Numbered from the stretch's first letter, positions 1 through 6,315 are shown. The stretch: 6,585 bases of DNA from Candidatus Omnitrophota bacterium (GCA_023228185.1 JALOBQ010000052.1:1-6585), one strand, 5' to 3'. Notes: generated from the letters alone by a model not told the origin. Numbers and translations: made by a program.

Positions 1-950
1 TCCTGATGATAAGCGATATCCGGCGCCAAATACGTCTGGCTGCCATCGCTTTTAATTACCACCCTGTCTTTATCGTCGCCAAAAGCAGTGGACTTAAACC
101 ACAAAGCGCCTTCGGATCTATAAAGAAAACCCTGCTTTTCCAGGAACGCAAAAGCCTCTTCCACCTTGCCGCTTTGGGCTAATTCTTTTTGTGAATACCA
201 GCAGTCGAATTTCACGCCAAAATCAATCAACTCTTTTTTGATCACTGCTAAGATTTCCGCGGAAGCGAATTCGCCAAATTTGTCCAGCGGGATATTTTTG
301 GCAAGAGCATTTTTAGCAAGGTCATAAATATAATCACCCTGGTAATAATTCTCCGGGAAATCCAGCGCCTCACCTTTTAATTGCTTGAGCCTGCATAAAA
401 CAGAAGCGCCCAGAATATTTATCTGGTTGCCTTCATCATTAAGGTAATATTCTCTCTGCACGTTAAAGCCGGTAAAAGCAAGCAGATTAGCCAGGCTGTC
501 GCCTACTGCTGCCTGGCGGGCATGCGCCACGGAAAGCGAACCTGTAGGATTAGCGCTGACAAATTCAATTAAAACTTTCCGCTTATTGCCAGCGTTAATT
601 TTCAAGGCTTCTTTCCCGCGCATCAAAATATCGGAAAGTTGGCTATAAAAATACCCGTTATCCAGATAAAAATTAATGAAACCAGCTCCCTCAACTTTAA
701 TCTCACGTAAAACGCCTTTGAGTTCAGAAACGGCAAGCTTAAGCAACATTTTTTCAATAAGCGTTGCGGCAACTTGCCGCGGAGGAATTTTCAGGGGTTT
801 GCTTAAACGCAGAGCGATATTCGTGGTGAAATCACCGAAACGCGGATCAAGCGGTAATTCCAGGATTAGTTCCTTACCGTGTTCGCCGCCAAAACCGGCA
901 TCGGATATGGATTGTTTAACTAATAAAACAAGCTGTTGCTGGATATTCAT
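1..950 (-). CDS. argS: Arginyl-tRNA synthetase, N-terminal 316 residues (3' end outside window)
   Basis: Class I aminoacyl-tRNA synthetase that charges tRNA-Arg with arginine in the cytoplasm. The frame is open from the ATG at 950 to the left edge, giving 316 codons of an enzyme usually about 550-580 residues long; the KMSKS loop and anticodon-binding domain lie outside. Residues 1 to about 90 match the ArgS-specific N-terminal domain (RFGDFTTNIA near 38-47, GAGFINFYL near 85-93). The catalytic core starts with EFVSANPTG (129-137), followed by the HIGH-motif position, which reads S140-V-A-H143, then RQAAVGD, YYLNDEGNQ (168-176) and SDGSQTYLAPDIAYH (301-315), all family hallmarks. An in-frame TAA lies 5 codons upstream (963-965), so the ATG at 950 is the first possible start. 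No clear Shine-Dalgarno is visible (TTGAACGAAAA before ATG). It is separated from rsfS by 120 bases and may be transcribed from that gap or by read-through. Identity is certain from the motifs; the first His of HIGH is replaced. Confidence 0.96.
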   Translation of the reverse strand, partial: MNIQQQLVLLVKQSISDAGFGGEHGKELILELPLDPRFGDFTTNIALRLSKPLKIPPRQVAATLIEKMLLKLAVSELKGVLREIKVEGAGFINFYLDNGYFYSQLSDILMRGKEALKINAGNKRKVLIEFVSANPTGSLSVAHARQAAVGDSLANLLAFTGFNVQREYYLNDEGNQINILGASVLCRLKQLKGEALDFPENYYQGDYIYDLAKNALAKNIPLDKFGEFASAEILAVIKKELIDFGVKFDCWYSQKELAQSGKVEEAFAFLEKQGFLYRSEGALWFKSTAFGDDKDRVVIKSDGSQTYLAPDIAYHQ

Positions 951-984
951 TTTTCGTTCAAGTTATGCAGACTAAAATGCTTTG

Positions 985-1011
985 GATCAATACTAGAGCG
1001 GCGTATTCATC
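985..1011. repeat. Imperfect inverted repeat in the argS leader
   Basis: The plus strand reads GATCAATAC, nine unpaired bases (tagagcggc), then GTATTCATC. Eight of nine positions are complementary, with one mismatch. It lies 35 bases upstream of the argS ATG, inside the 120-base gap after rsfS. It could form a short RNA hairpin in an argS leader or be a dyad bound by a regulator. There is no U-tract after it on the minus strand (CAAAGCATTTTAG follows), so it is not a standard intrinsic terminator. The rest of the gap (951-1070) shows no gene, T-box or convincing promoter. Function is unknown and chance occurrence is possible. Confidence 0.35.
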
Positions 1012-1070
1012 TTAAGCTATGGCCAATAATATTTAAACGTCGCTGAATGTATTCAATGCGGTGAGCGGAT

Positions 1071-1439
1071 TTATTTTAAGCTTTTGCTTAATTTCGCGGG
1101 TATCCTGATCTTTTTGGCGTCAGCCCAAAGCTTCTCTAAAGAATAAAACTCTCTTACAGGTTTATAGAAAATGTGCACAATTACCGACACAAAATCTAAA
1201 ACCAGCCAACCAGATTCATCGTTGGCCGGACACTGAAAGAGAGATTTTATCCCGTCTTTGGCTAAATCATCCTGGATCGAATCGCATAAAGCATTGCCCT
1301 GCCTTAAAGAATTAACGCTGGCAATCACGAAATAACTGCAGAACCCGCCAATTTTCTGCAAATCCAGAATAGTTACCTGCACCGCTTTCTTATCTTTACA
1401 AAGTAAAGCGATGCGCTGAGCTAACTTTTTTGTTTCTAT
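1071..1439 (-). CDS. rsfS: Ribosomal silencing factor RsfS, probably starting at an ATA codon
   Basis: RsfS (Iojap/RsfA family) binds ribosomal protein uL14 on the 50S subunit and blocks subunit joining, reducing translation when nutrients are scarce. From the ATA at 1437-1439 the product is 122 residues, normal for the family. Recognisable segments are the N-terminal helix (KKLAQRIALLCKDKKA, 4-19), TILDL (23-27), YFVIAS (36-41), W78 followed by the strand LVLDFVSVIVHIF, and the C-terminal REFYSLEKLWADA (96-108). The usual Asp before YFVIA is Ser, and the Gly-Asp of the 'LLDYGDVVVH' segment is Val-Ser. The only standard start is a GTG at 1380-1382, which would give 103 residues and remove the conserved first helix, so I reject it. 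The frame is open back to the TAA of the upstream DUF5679 gene and contains no ATG, GTG or TTG before that GTG. GGGAG lies 6 bases before the ATA. The family call is firm; the start is inferred. Confidence 0.9.
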   Translation of the reverse strand: METKKLAQRIALLCKDKKAVQVTILDLQKIGGFCSYFVIASVNSLRQGNALCDSIQDDLAKDGIKSLFQCPANDESGWLVLDFVSVIVHIFYKPVREFYSLEKLWADAKKIRIPAKLSKSLK

Positions 1440-1450
1440 TGTTTGCTCCC
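1437..1450 (-). promoter_or_regulatory. Shine-Dalgarno plus ATA putative start of rsfS
   Basis: On the minus strand GGGAG (1450-1446) is followed by CAAACA and then ATA (1439-1437) GAA ACA AAA AAG TTA GCT. The spacing of six bases is ideal for initiation at the ATA. The encoded (M)ETKKLAQ matches where RsfS proteins normally begin. The stop of the preceding gene is 24 bases upstream, so re-initiation or coupling is possible. Confidence 0.55.
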
Positions 1451-1463
1451 GTAGTTTTAAAAC

Positions 1464-1613
1464 TTACTTTTTGCCTAAGATCTTGTACATCCCGGTGCCA
1501 CAGGTTGAGCATTTACCTTTCATCGCGTCGCGGCCGTTTTTCATAGTAACCTTCTGCTCGTCCTTCATCTCTTTTTTGCTTTTGCATTTAACGCAATATC
1601 CTGTTTCTGCCAT
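1464..1613 (-). CDS. Small zinc-ribbon protein, DUF5679-like, 49 residues
   Basis: This is a 49-residue basic protein with a four-cysteine zinc ribbon: C7-x2-C10 and C35-x2-C38, separated by 24 residues. The pattern YCVKCKSKKEM, then VTMKNGRDAMKGKC and CGTGMYKI, is what I recognise as the DUF5679 family, a widespread group of tiny proteins of unknown function. A nucleic-acid or ribosome-associated role is plausible for such a basic zinc ribbon but is not shown. The start is the ATG at 1611-1613, with AAGGAGG six bases upstream. A longer reading from a GTG at 1665-1667 would run through the promoter and the Shine-Dalgarno and is rejected. The gene has its own promoter-like sequence and lies 24 bases ahead of the rsfS start, so the two may share a transcript. 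There is no signal peptide or membrane segment. Confidence 0.88.
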   Translation of the reverse strand: MAETGYCVKCKSKKEMKDEQKVTMKNGRDAMKGKCSTCGTGMYKILGKK

Positions 1614-1619
1614 TTGATT

Positions 1620-1626
1620 CCTCCTT
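1620..1626 (-). promoter_or_regulatory. Strong ribosome binding site of the DUF5679 gene
   Basis: The minus strand reads AAGGAGG, then AATCAA, then ATG. This is essentially the full anti-Shine-Dalgarno complement at the best spacing. It fixes the start at 1613 and is much stronger than the sites in front of the other genes in the window. Confidence 0.85.
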
Positions 1627-1657
1627 GTTAGACTATATGAATACGAACTTAAAAACA

Positions 1658-1686
1658 AGCTTAACACAGCTTAGATGCGCTGTCAA
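1658..1686 (-). promoter_or_regulatory. Sigma70-type promoter for the DUF5679-rsfS genes
   Basis: The minus strand carries a perfect -35 hexamer TTGACA (1686-1681), a 17-base spacer, and TAAGCT (1663-1658) as the -10 element, which matches TATAAT at three of six positions including the two first bases and the final T. Transcription would begin near 1651, giving a leader of about 37 bases before the DUF5679 ATG. It lies in the 94-base gap after the CNNM gene. A five-base-pair dyad AAGCT/AGCTT overlaps the -10 region. The promoter is predicted by sequence only. Confidence 0.55.
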
Positions 1687-1707
1687 ATAGAAAACACGTT
1701 TGCTTTT

Positions 1708-2736
1708 TTAAGTTTTCTTCTTGCGCCGGCTTGTTTTTTCCTCAATTTCACCGACGATTTCTTCCAATAAATCCTCTAAAGTAACCAAACCAGTAGTCTT
1801 TTTATCTTTATCCACGACAATGGCTATCTGTATATGTTCAGCCTGAAATTTCCTGAGCAATTCATTTACCCGCATAGAGCCGGAAACATAAGCGGCGTCA
1901 TTAAGCAGATCCTGCAAGAGAAACAACCCTTTCTCCCTTAATATATATAAAAGGTCGCGCGCGTAAATGATACCCACGATATTTTCCACGCCTTGTTTAT
2001 AAACAGGCAAGCGGGCATGCCCTTCTTCCACGAAAATATTTAACAGTTCATCAGAACTGGTATTAATATCCACGGCAATAATATCTTCTTTATGCACCAT
2101 CACATCGCTAAGCTTGGTATCGCCGAATTCAAAAATTCTGTGCAGCATTGAGCGTTCTTCTTCGCTTAAAACCCCTTCCTCTTTGCCCATCTCAATCATC
2201 GTGCGCAACTCCTCTTCGGTAATTAAAGGAGAACGCTTACCCGGGCCAACACCGAACATTTTAAGCAAAGTATTACTGATCCAGATAAAAAACACGATTA
2301 AGGGATGCAGTATTTTAATAGTAAGCTCCATCAAAGGAGCTACAGCCAAAGCCACTCTCTCAGCGTGCTTTGCGGCTAAAATCTTCGGGGTAATCTCGCA
2401 AAAAACCAATAAGATAAAAGTGGTAATAAATGTGGAAATAAAAACACCCCACTGGTAACCATAGATCTGCACAACAATACCGGTAACAATGGCAGACATC
2501 GCAATATTCACAATATTATTACCGATAAGTATCGCGGCGATCACCTTATCTAATTTAGTGATCAGACGTTGAATAATTGGCGCCCGTTTTACCCCCTGTT
2601 TAAGCATATGGCGCAGGCGGATTTTACTTAAACCGATAATAGAAGTTTCTGAAATGGAAAAAAAGAAAGAAAGCACTGCCAATAAGATAACTAACAATAA
2701 GGCACCCGAAGAAATAAACATTAGTAATACTTTCAT
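1708..2736 (-). CDS. CNNM/CBS-domain membrane protein (CorC/HlyC-like family), short form
   Basis: Integral membrane protein of the CNNM (DUF21) plus CBS family; relatives act in magnesium or cobalt efflux and resistance, and the older name is hemolysin C-like. The 342 residues divide into an N-terminal transmembrane domain (about 1-160), with hydrophobic helices near 5-27, 64-90, 96-112 and 128-158, and a pair of CBS domains (about 205-262 and 272-330) that in relatives bind adenine nucleotides. Family signatures are FSISETS (26-32), GNNIVNI (72-78), EITPK (114-118), the acidic linker LITEEELRTMIEMGKEEGVL and GLVTLEDLLEEIVGEI. The protein ends just after the second CBS domain with a basic tail (SRRKKKT) and lacks the C-terminal CorC/HlyC accessory domain of the usual 420-440 residue members. 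The ATG overlaps the stop of the M16 peptidase gene as ATGA, with no evident Shine-Dalgarno, so translation is probably coupled. The ion transported cannot be told from the sequence. Confidence 0.92.
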   Translation of the reverse strand: MKVLLMFISSGALLLVILLAVLSFFFSISETSIIGLSKIRLRHMLKQGVKRAPIIQRLITKLDKVIAAILIGNNIVNIAMSAIVTGIVVQIYGYQWGVFISTFITTFILLVFCEITPKILAAKHAERVALAVAPLMELTIKILHPLIVFFIWISNTLLKMFGVGPGKRSPLITEEELRTMIEMGKEEGVLSEEERSMLHRIFEFGDTKLSDVMVHKEDIIAVDINTSSDELLNIFVEEGHARLPVYKQGVENIVGIIYARDLLYILREKGLFLLQDLLNDAAYVSGSMRVNELLRKFQAEHIQIAIVVDKDKKTTGLVTLEDLLEEIVGEIEEKTSRRKKKT

Positions 2737-4004
2737 GCGATGGAAAGGCGGCGAAGTATGCCTTTTTCTCTGGTTTTCAGCGGCCCGATCAGCGCCAAAT
2801 TGATAGCGCCGTCGCGGAAAATAATCCGTGCTACATCTTTAAGATCAGCTAAAGTTACCCGGTTAACTTCCTTAATAATATCAGCCAATGAGTGTAATTT
2901 GCCTGTGCTTGACATGCTTTCGCCAAGCATCAGCATATGTTCCATCGTATCCTCTAAACTCAATGAAAGCTGGCCTAAATAAAACTCTTTTGCCCTGCGG
3001 AACTCATCTTTTGTCACGCCATTCTTTTTAACCTTAGCTAACTCTTTTAAAACCAGCTCCAGGCAGTCTTCAGCTTTACGGTTATCAATGCCGGCGTGCA
3101 CAAGAAACGCGCCCGTATCAAAAAACTTTTTTACGGCTGTAGCAATCTCATAAGCTAAAGCGCGCTTCTCGCGTACTTCATTAAAAAGCCTACTGGACAT
3201 ATTCGCGCCTAAAATAATATGTAATAACGTTTGAGCGTGTTTTAAATAATGATCGCGCTTAAGGCTGGAAAACCCCATTGCCATATGCGTCTGCTCCGTG
3301 TCTTTATCAAAAATCTTTAATTTATTCTTACTCTGAGAAATACTTTCAACCGGAAGAAAGGTATTCTTTTGCGCGCACGCTTTTTGAGAAAAAATAGCGC
3401 GAATTTCTTTATTCAATAAGCCCTGGTCCATCTTTCCCACAGCGCTGATCACGATATTTGCCGGTGTATAATGGGAACTTTGAAAAGCGGCAAGTTCTTT
3501 CCTGCCGATACCTTTTAGAGATTCTTCTGTTCCGATGATCGGCGCACCCAGCGGCTGACCCGGCCAGAGCAATTCATCAAGCAGTTCATAAACATAGCTT
3601 TGCGGTAAATCCCTGTACATCTTCAACTCTTCTAATATTACGGACCTTTCTTTCTCGATATCGCCGCTTTTTAAACTCGGGTTAAGCACCATATCAGAGA
3701 GTATACCTAAAGCTAAACTCCAATAGCGTTGAGGGATTTTTACTAAATAACAGGTAAATTCCTCGGAAGTAAAACCGTTTAATGCGCCTCCGATACCTTC
3801 GATAGATTCCTTGATCAGGCGGCAGGAATATTTAGCTGAACCCTTAAAAAGCAAATGTTCCAAAAAATGCGAGATGCCCTTATTCAAAGAGTTCTCGTAA
3901 CGGCCGCCCATATTTATCCAGATTCCCAAAGAAAGTGAATTCACGCCGGCAATATTATTCGTTACCACTCTTAGACCGTTGTCCAGCTTACTGATCTTAT
4001 ACAT
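2733..4004 (-). CDS. M16 family zinc metallopeptidase (insulinase/processing-peptidase type)
   Basis: A 423-residue single-chain M16B-type peptidase, similar to bacterial PqqL/YmxG and mitochondrial processing peptidase beta subunits. The inverted zinc motif HFLEH (H46, E49, H50) is intact, and the distal glutamate in SVILEELKMY (E126) falls 76 residues after H50, as in active members. Other hallmarks are GGALNGFTSEEFTCYLVKIP (72-91), the second-domain motif ANMSSRLFNEVREKRALAY (268-285) and G298 after it. All zinc ligands are present, so it is predicted to be catalytically competent. No signal peptide or membrane helix is seen, so it is likely cytoplasmic and may degrade peptides or process proteins; the substrate is unknown. 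Its ATG lies inside the end of trpA (8-base overlap) and its stop overlaps the CNNM start, so it belongs to the same transcript as the trp genes. The start is set by the standard N-terminus (YKISKLDNGLRVV). Confidence 0.95.
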   Translation of the reverse strand: MYKISKLDNGLRVVTNNIAGVNSLSLGIWINMGGRYENSLNKGISHFLEHLLFKGSAKYSCRLIKESIEGIGGALNGFTSEEFTCYLVKIPQRYWSLALGILSDMVLNPSLKSGDIEKERSVILEELKMYRDLPQSYVYELLDELLWPGQPLGAPIIGTEESLKGIGRKELAAFQSSHYTPANIVISAVGKMDQGLLNKEIRAIFSQKACAQKNTFLPVESISQSKNKLKIFDKDTEQTHMAMGFSSLKRDHYLKHAQTLLHIILGANMSSRLFNEVREKRALAYEIATAVKKFFDTGAFLVHAGIDNRKAEDCLELVLKELAKVKKNGVTKDEFRRAKEFYLGQLSLSLEDTMEHMLMLGESMSSTGKLHSLADIIKEVNRVTLADLKDVARIIFRDGAINLALIGPLKTREKGILRRLSIA

Positions 4005-4782
4005 TTATTTTACCTATAAAATTGCCCACGTTCTTAACCAGGGCTTTACGCTTGATATTTTCTTTGATTTTTTTAATGATCGCGCTGCCGACAATCGCTC
4101 CGTCAGAAACATTTTTCACTGAACGCACCTGTCCGGCAGTCGAAATGCCAAAACCAACGCAAACCGGTTTAGCGGTGTATTTTCTGATGCGCCTGATATT
4201 TGCTAATAAATCCTTCGGCAAGCGGCTACGCGCTCCGGTTACGCCGGTCAGGCAAACATAATAAATAAACCCCTGTGACACTCTGCTGATAAATTTTACG
4301 CGTTTATCCGAACTAGTCGGCGCCAGAAAACAGATATTCGCCAGGCCGCGGGTTTTGGCGTAACGCAAAAAAGATTTTGCTTCTTCCGGTGGAAGATCCG
4401 GAATAATCATCCCGTCTACGCCGCTCACAACCGCGCGATCGACGAATTGTTTTTCGCCAAAACAAAAAATCGGATTATAATAAGTCATTAGCACAATCGG
4501 CAGAGAAACCTTACTTCTTACTCTTTTGACCATTTTTAGTATATCCACAAGGTAAGTTTTTTTCTTTAATGCCCAAGCTGAAGCTTCCTGAATCACCAAG
4601 CCGTCGGCTAACGGATCGGAAAATGGCACGCCTAACTCTAAAATATCCACCCCTTGAGCTTCAATTTTAGGAATAAGTTTCTCTGTTATAGATAAACTCG
4701 GATAACCACAGGTAATATAAGCGATAAAAGCTCTTTTACCTTCTTTTCTTAAATTACGGAATTTAACGTCTATTCTGTTCAT
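3997..4782 (-). CDS. trpA: Tryptophan synthase alpha subunit
   Basis: Cleaves indole-3-glycerol phosphate to indole and glyceraldehyde 3-phosphate; indole is channelled to TrpB in the alpha2-beta2 complex. The 261-residue TIM barrel has the usual length. The catalytic residues fall at the same numbers as in the E. coli enzyme: E49 in DILELGVPFSDP and D60 in PLADG. FIAYITCGYPS (19-29), PIVLMTYYNP, GMIIPDLPPEE, FLAPTSSDKR, TGVTGARSRLP, VGFGIST and GSAII cover the phosphate-binding and core strands. One oddity is that the residue after ADG is Leu62, where most TrpA proteins have Pro (ADGP). The ATG overlaps the trpB stop as ATGA, which supports coupled, stoichiometric synthesis. Its own end overlaps the M16 peptidase start by eight bases. 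Function is confident. Confidence 0.98.
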   Translation of the reverse strand: MNRIDVKFRNLRKEGKRAFIAYITCGYPSLSITEKLIPKIEAQGVDILELGVPFSDPLADGLVIQEASAWALKKKTYLVDILKMVKRVRSKVSLPIVLMTYYNPIFCFGEKQFVDRAVVSGVDGMIIPDLPPEEAKSFLRYAKTRGLANICFLAPTSSDKRVKFISRVSQGFIYYVCLTGVTGARSRLPKDLLANIRRIRKYTAKPVCVGFGISTAGQVRSVKNVSDGAIVGSAIIKKIKENIKRKALVKNVGNFIGKINV

Positions 4783-5966
4783 ATTTTTAACTCTTTGGCG
4801 ATAATATCCAAATCCTTATCCCCTCTGCCGGAAAGGCAAAGTATAACCAGGGAATTCTTACCGATTATTTTCCTACCAGATTTTAAATAAGCGATCGCGT
4901 GGCTTGATTCAAGAGCTGGAATTATACCTTCGGTTTTAGAAAGCAGGGAAAACCCTTCTAGCGCTTGGCGATCATTGACAGAAACATACTGCGCGCGTTT
5001 GATTTGCCGGTAATAAGCATGCTCAGGCCCCACTCCCGGATAATCAAGGCCGGCGGCAATAGAATAAGCGTTCTTGATCTGGCCGAATTTATCTTCTAAA
5101 ACAAGCGACATCGAACCATGTAAAACACCCATTGACCCGGCTGACAAACTGGCGGAATGCTTGCCTGTTTTTAAACCTTGGCCTGCGGCTTCCACGCCAA
5201 TCATTTTAACGGCATGATCATTAAAAAATGGGGCAAATAATCCCAAAGCGTTACTGCCGCCGCCAACGCAGGCAACCAGATAATCCGGCAGCCTTTTTTC
5301 TTTAGCTAATATCTGCTGTCTGGCTTCCTTGCCGATAATCGACTGAAAATCGCGCACCAAATCAGGATAAGGATACGGCCCGGCAACCGTGCCGATAACA
5401 TAATGCGTATCACGCACATTGGTCACCCAATCACGCAGAGCCTCTGTCATCGCGTCTTTTAAAGTTTTTGTGCCGCTGGTTACCGGTATCACCCGGGCGC
5501 CAAGCAATTTCATACGCAAAACATTCGGACTTTGGCGGATAATATCTTCCTCACCCATATAAATATCACATTTTAAACCGAATAATGCGGCGACAGTAGC
5601 CGTGGCTACTCCGTGTTGGCCGGCTCCGGTTTCAGCGATCAGCCTGCGCTTATGCATACGCAAAGCCAACAATACCTGGCCTAAAGCATTATTAATTTTA
5701 TGCGCGCCTGTATGCAGCAGATCTTCTCTTTTAAGATAAATCTTCGCGATGCCTAATTCTTTGCTTAAACGCTTTGCCAGATATAATCCCGTGGGCCGGC
5801 CGGCGTATTCTCTAAAATAAACCGCTAACTGTTTGCGGAATTTTACGTCCCTTTTAGCTTTACGGTATTCTTTATCCAGTTCTTCTAACGCGTAGATCAA
5901 TGTTTCCGGGACGAATTTTCCCCCGAAAGGGCCGAACCTACCGGTTTGTTTAATTATTTTGCTCAT
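4779..5966 (-). CDS. trpB: Tryptophan synthase beta subunit (TrpB1 type)
   Basis: PLP enzyme that joins indole and L-serine to give L-tryptophan, in complex with TrpA. It is 395 residues, normal for the TrpB1 class. Motifs in order are GRFGPFGGKFVPETL (9-23), LKREDLLHTGAHKINNALGQ with the PLP lysine at K90, AETGAGQHGVATATVAA with catalytic E112, the phosphate-binding GGGSNA (235-240), LDYPGVGPEHAYY (307-319), ALESSHA (351-357) and the C-terminal LSGRGDKD (378-385). The start is supported by GGAG (5980-5977), ten bases upstream of the ATG, which is slightly long spacing. It follows the zinc-ribbon gene by 35 bases and overlaps trpA by four. No missing active-site residue is seen. Confidence 0.98.
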   Translation of the reverse strand: MSKIIKQTGRFGPFGGKFVPETLIYALEELDKEYRKAKRDVKFRKQLAVYFREYAGRPTGLYLAKRLSKELGIAKIYLKREDLLHTGAHKINNALGQVLLALRMHKRRLIAETGAGQHGVATATVAALFGLKCDIYMGEEDIIRQSPNVLRMKLLGARVIPVTSGTKTLKDAMTEALRDWVTNVRDTHYVIGTVAGPYPYPDLVRDFQSIIGKEARQQILAKEKRLPDYLVACVGGGSNALGLFAPFFNDHAVKMIGVEAAGQGLKTGKHSASLSAGSMGVLHGSMSLVLEDKFGQIKNAYSIAAGLDYPGVGPEHAYYRQIKRAQYVSVNDRQALEGFSLLSKTEGIIPALESSHAIAYLKSGRKIIGKNSLVILCLSGRGDKDLDIIAKELKI

Positions 5967-6001
5967 TTTAAATTAACTCCAAGTTTTTACTTTCTTGCTT
6001 T

Positions 6002-6304
6002 TTAAAACTTTCTCCCTGCACTGCTTAAATTCATCAACATCAAACGCAGGTTCTCCCAGGAAAACGGCACCCAGGATTGCGCGGCTGTTACGCCTGTCTG
6101 GGAGAGTTTATACAAAAAGAATTTTAACATAAGAAACGATAAATAGAAAAGGATATTCACAAATAAAAATAAAGCGATTGCGGCGATCAGGCAGCCGAAA
6201 ACGCAATTCATCCATTTACGTTTTTTCTTTAAGAACTCACCGCAATAGCGGCACTTCAGCGCCTGATCCTGAATAAGTTCCGCGCAAAACGGGCATTTTT
6301 TCAT
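6002..6304 (-). CDS. Small zinc-ribbon membrane protein inside the trp operon
   Basis: A 100-residue protein of unknown function. The N-terminus MKKCPFCAELIQDQALKCRYCGEFL is a treble-clef/zinc-ribbon module with C4-x2-C7 and C18-x2-C21, the type often annotated as a zinc-ribbon domain in small membrane proteins. A basic stretch (KKKRK, 26-30) follows, then a hydrophobic segment at about 33-65 long enough for one long or two tightly spaced transmembrane helices, and a polar-amphipathic tail with SWVPFSWENL (77-86). The basic residues before the hydrophobic segment suggest the zinc ribbon is cytoplasmic. It begins 11 bases after the trpF stop and ends 35 bases before trpB. No clear Shine-Dalgarno is seen; re-initiation after trpF is possible. 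It has no known role in tryptophan synthesis and I cannot assign a function. Confidence 0.8.
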   Translation of the reverse strand: MKKCPFCAELIQDQALKCRYCGEFLKKKRKWMNCVFGCLIAAIALFLFVNILFYLSFLMLKFFLYKLSQTGVTAAQSWVPFSWENLRLMLMNLSSAGRKF

Positions 6305-6315
6305 TTTTTATAAAT

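Noticed and set aside
676..975. Plus-strand open frame opposite argS, and similar plus-strand frames opposite the CNNM, M16 and trpA genes
   Set aside because: They are antisense to clearly conserved proteins, have low-complexity Ser/Pro/Ile-rich translations and show no recognisable domain.
1001..1010. Tiny leader-peptide frame ATG AAT ACG CCG CTC TAG on the minus strand upstream of argS
   Set aside because: Only five codons, no arginine codons and no Shine-Dalgarno; no support for attenuation.
1026..1056. Possible argS promoter TTGAAT with TATTAT on the minus strand
   Set aside because: The spacer is 19 bases for that pairing and the match is weak in AT-rich DNA; not strong enough to list as a feature.
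1071..1382. rsfS starting at the GTG at 1380-1382 (103 residues)
   Set aside because: It would delete the conserved first helix that is encoded in frame just upstream, and it has no good Shine-Dalgarno at proper spacing.
1464..1667. A 67-residue version of the DUF5679 protein from an upstream GTG
   Set aside because: The extension translates through the -10 region and the AAGGAGG site; family similarity starts at MAETGYCVKC.
1655..1710. Possible intrinsic terminators after the CNNM gene (AAAC-gt-GTTT, and AAGCT/AGCTT followed by GTTTTT)
   Set aside because: The first has a two-base loop and an AT-rich stem; the second has only five base pairs and overlaps the promoter -10. Neither is a stable GC-rich terminator hairpin.
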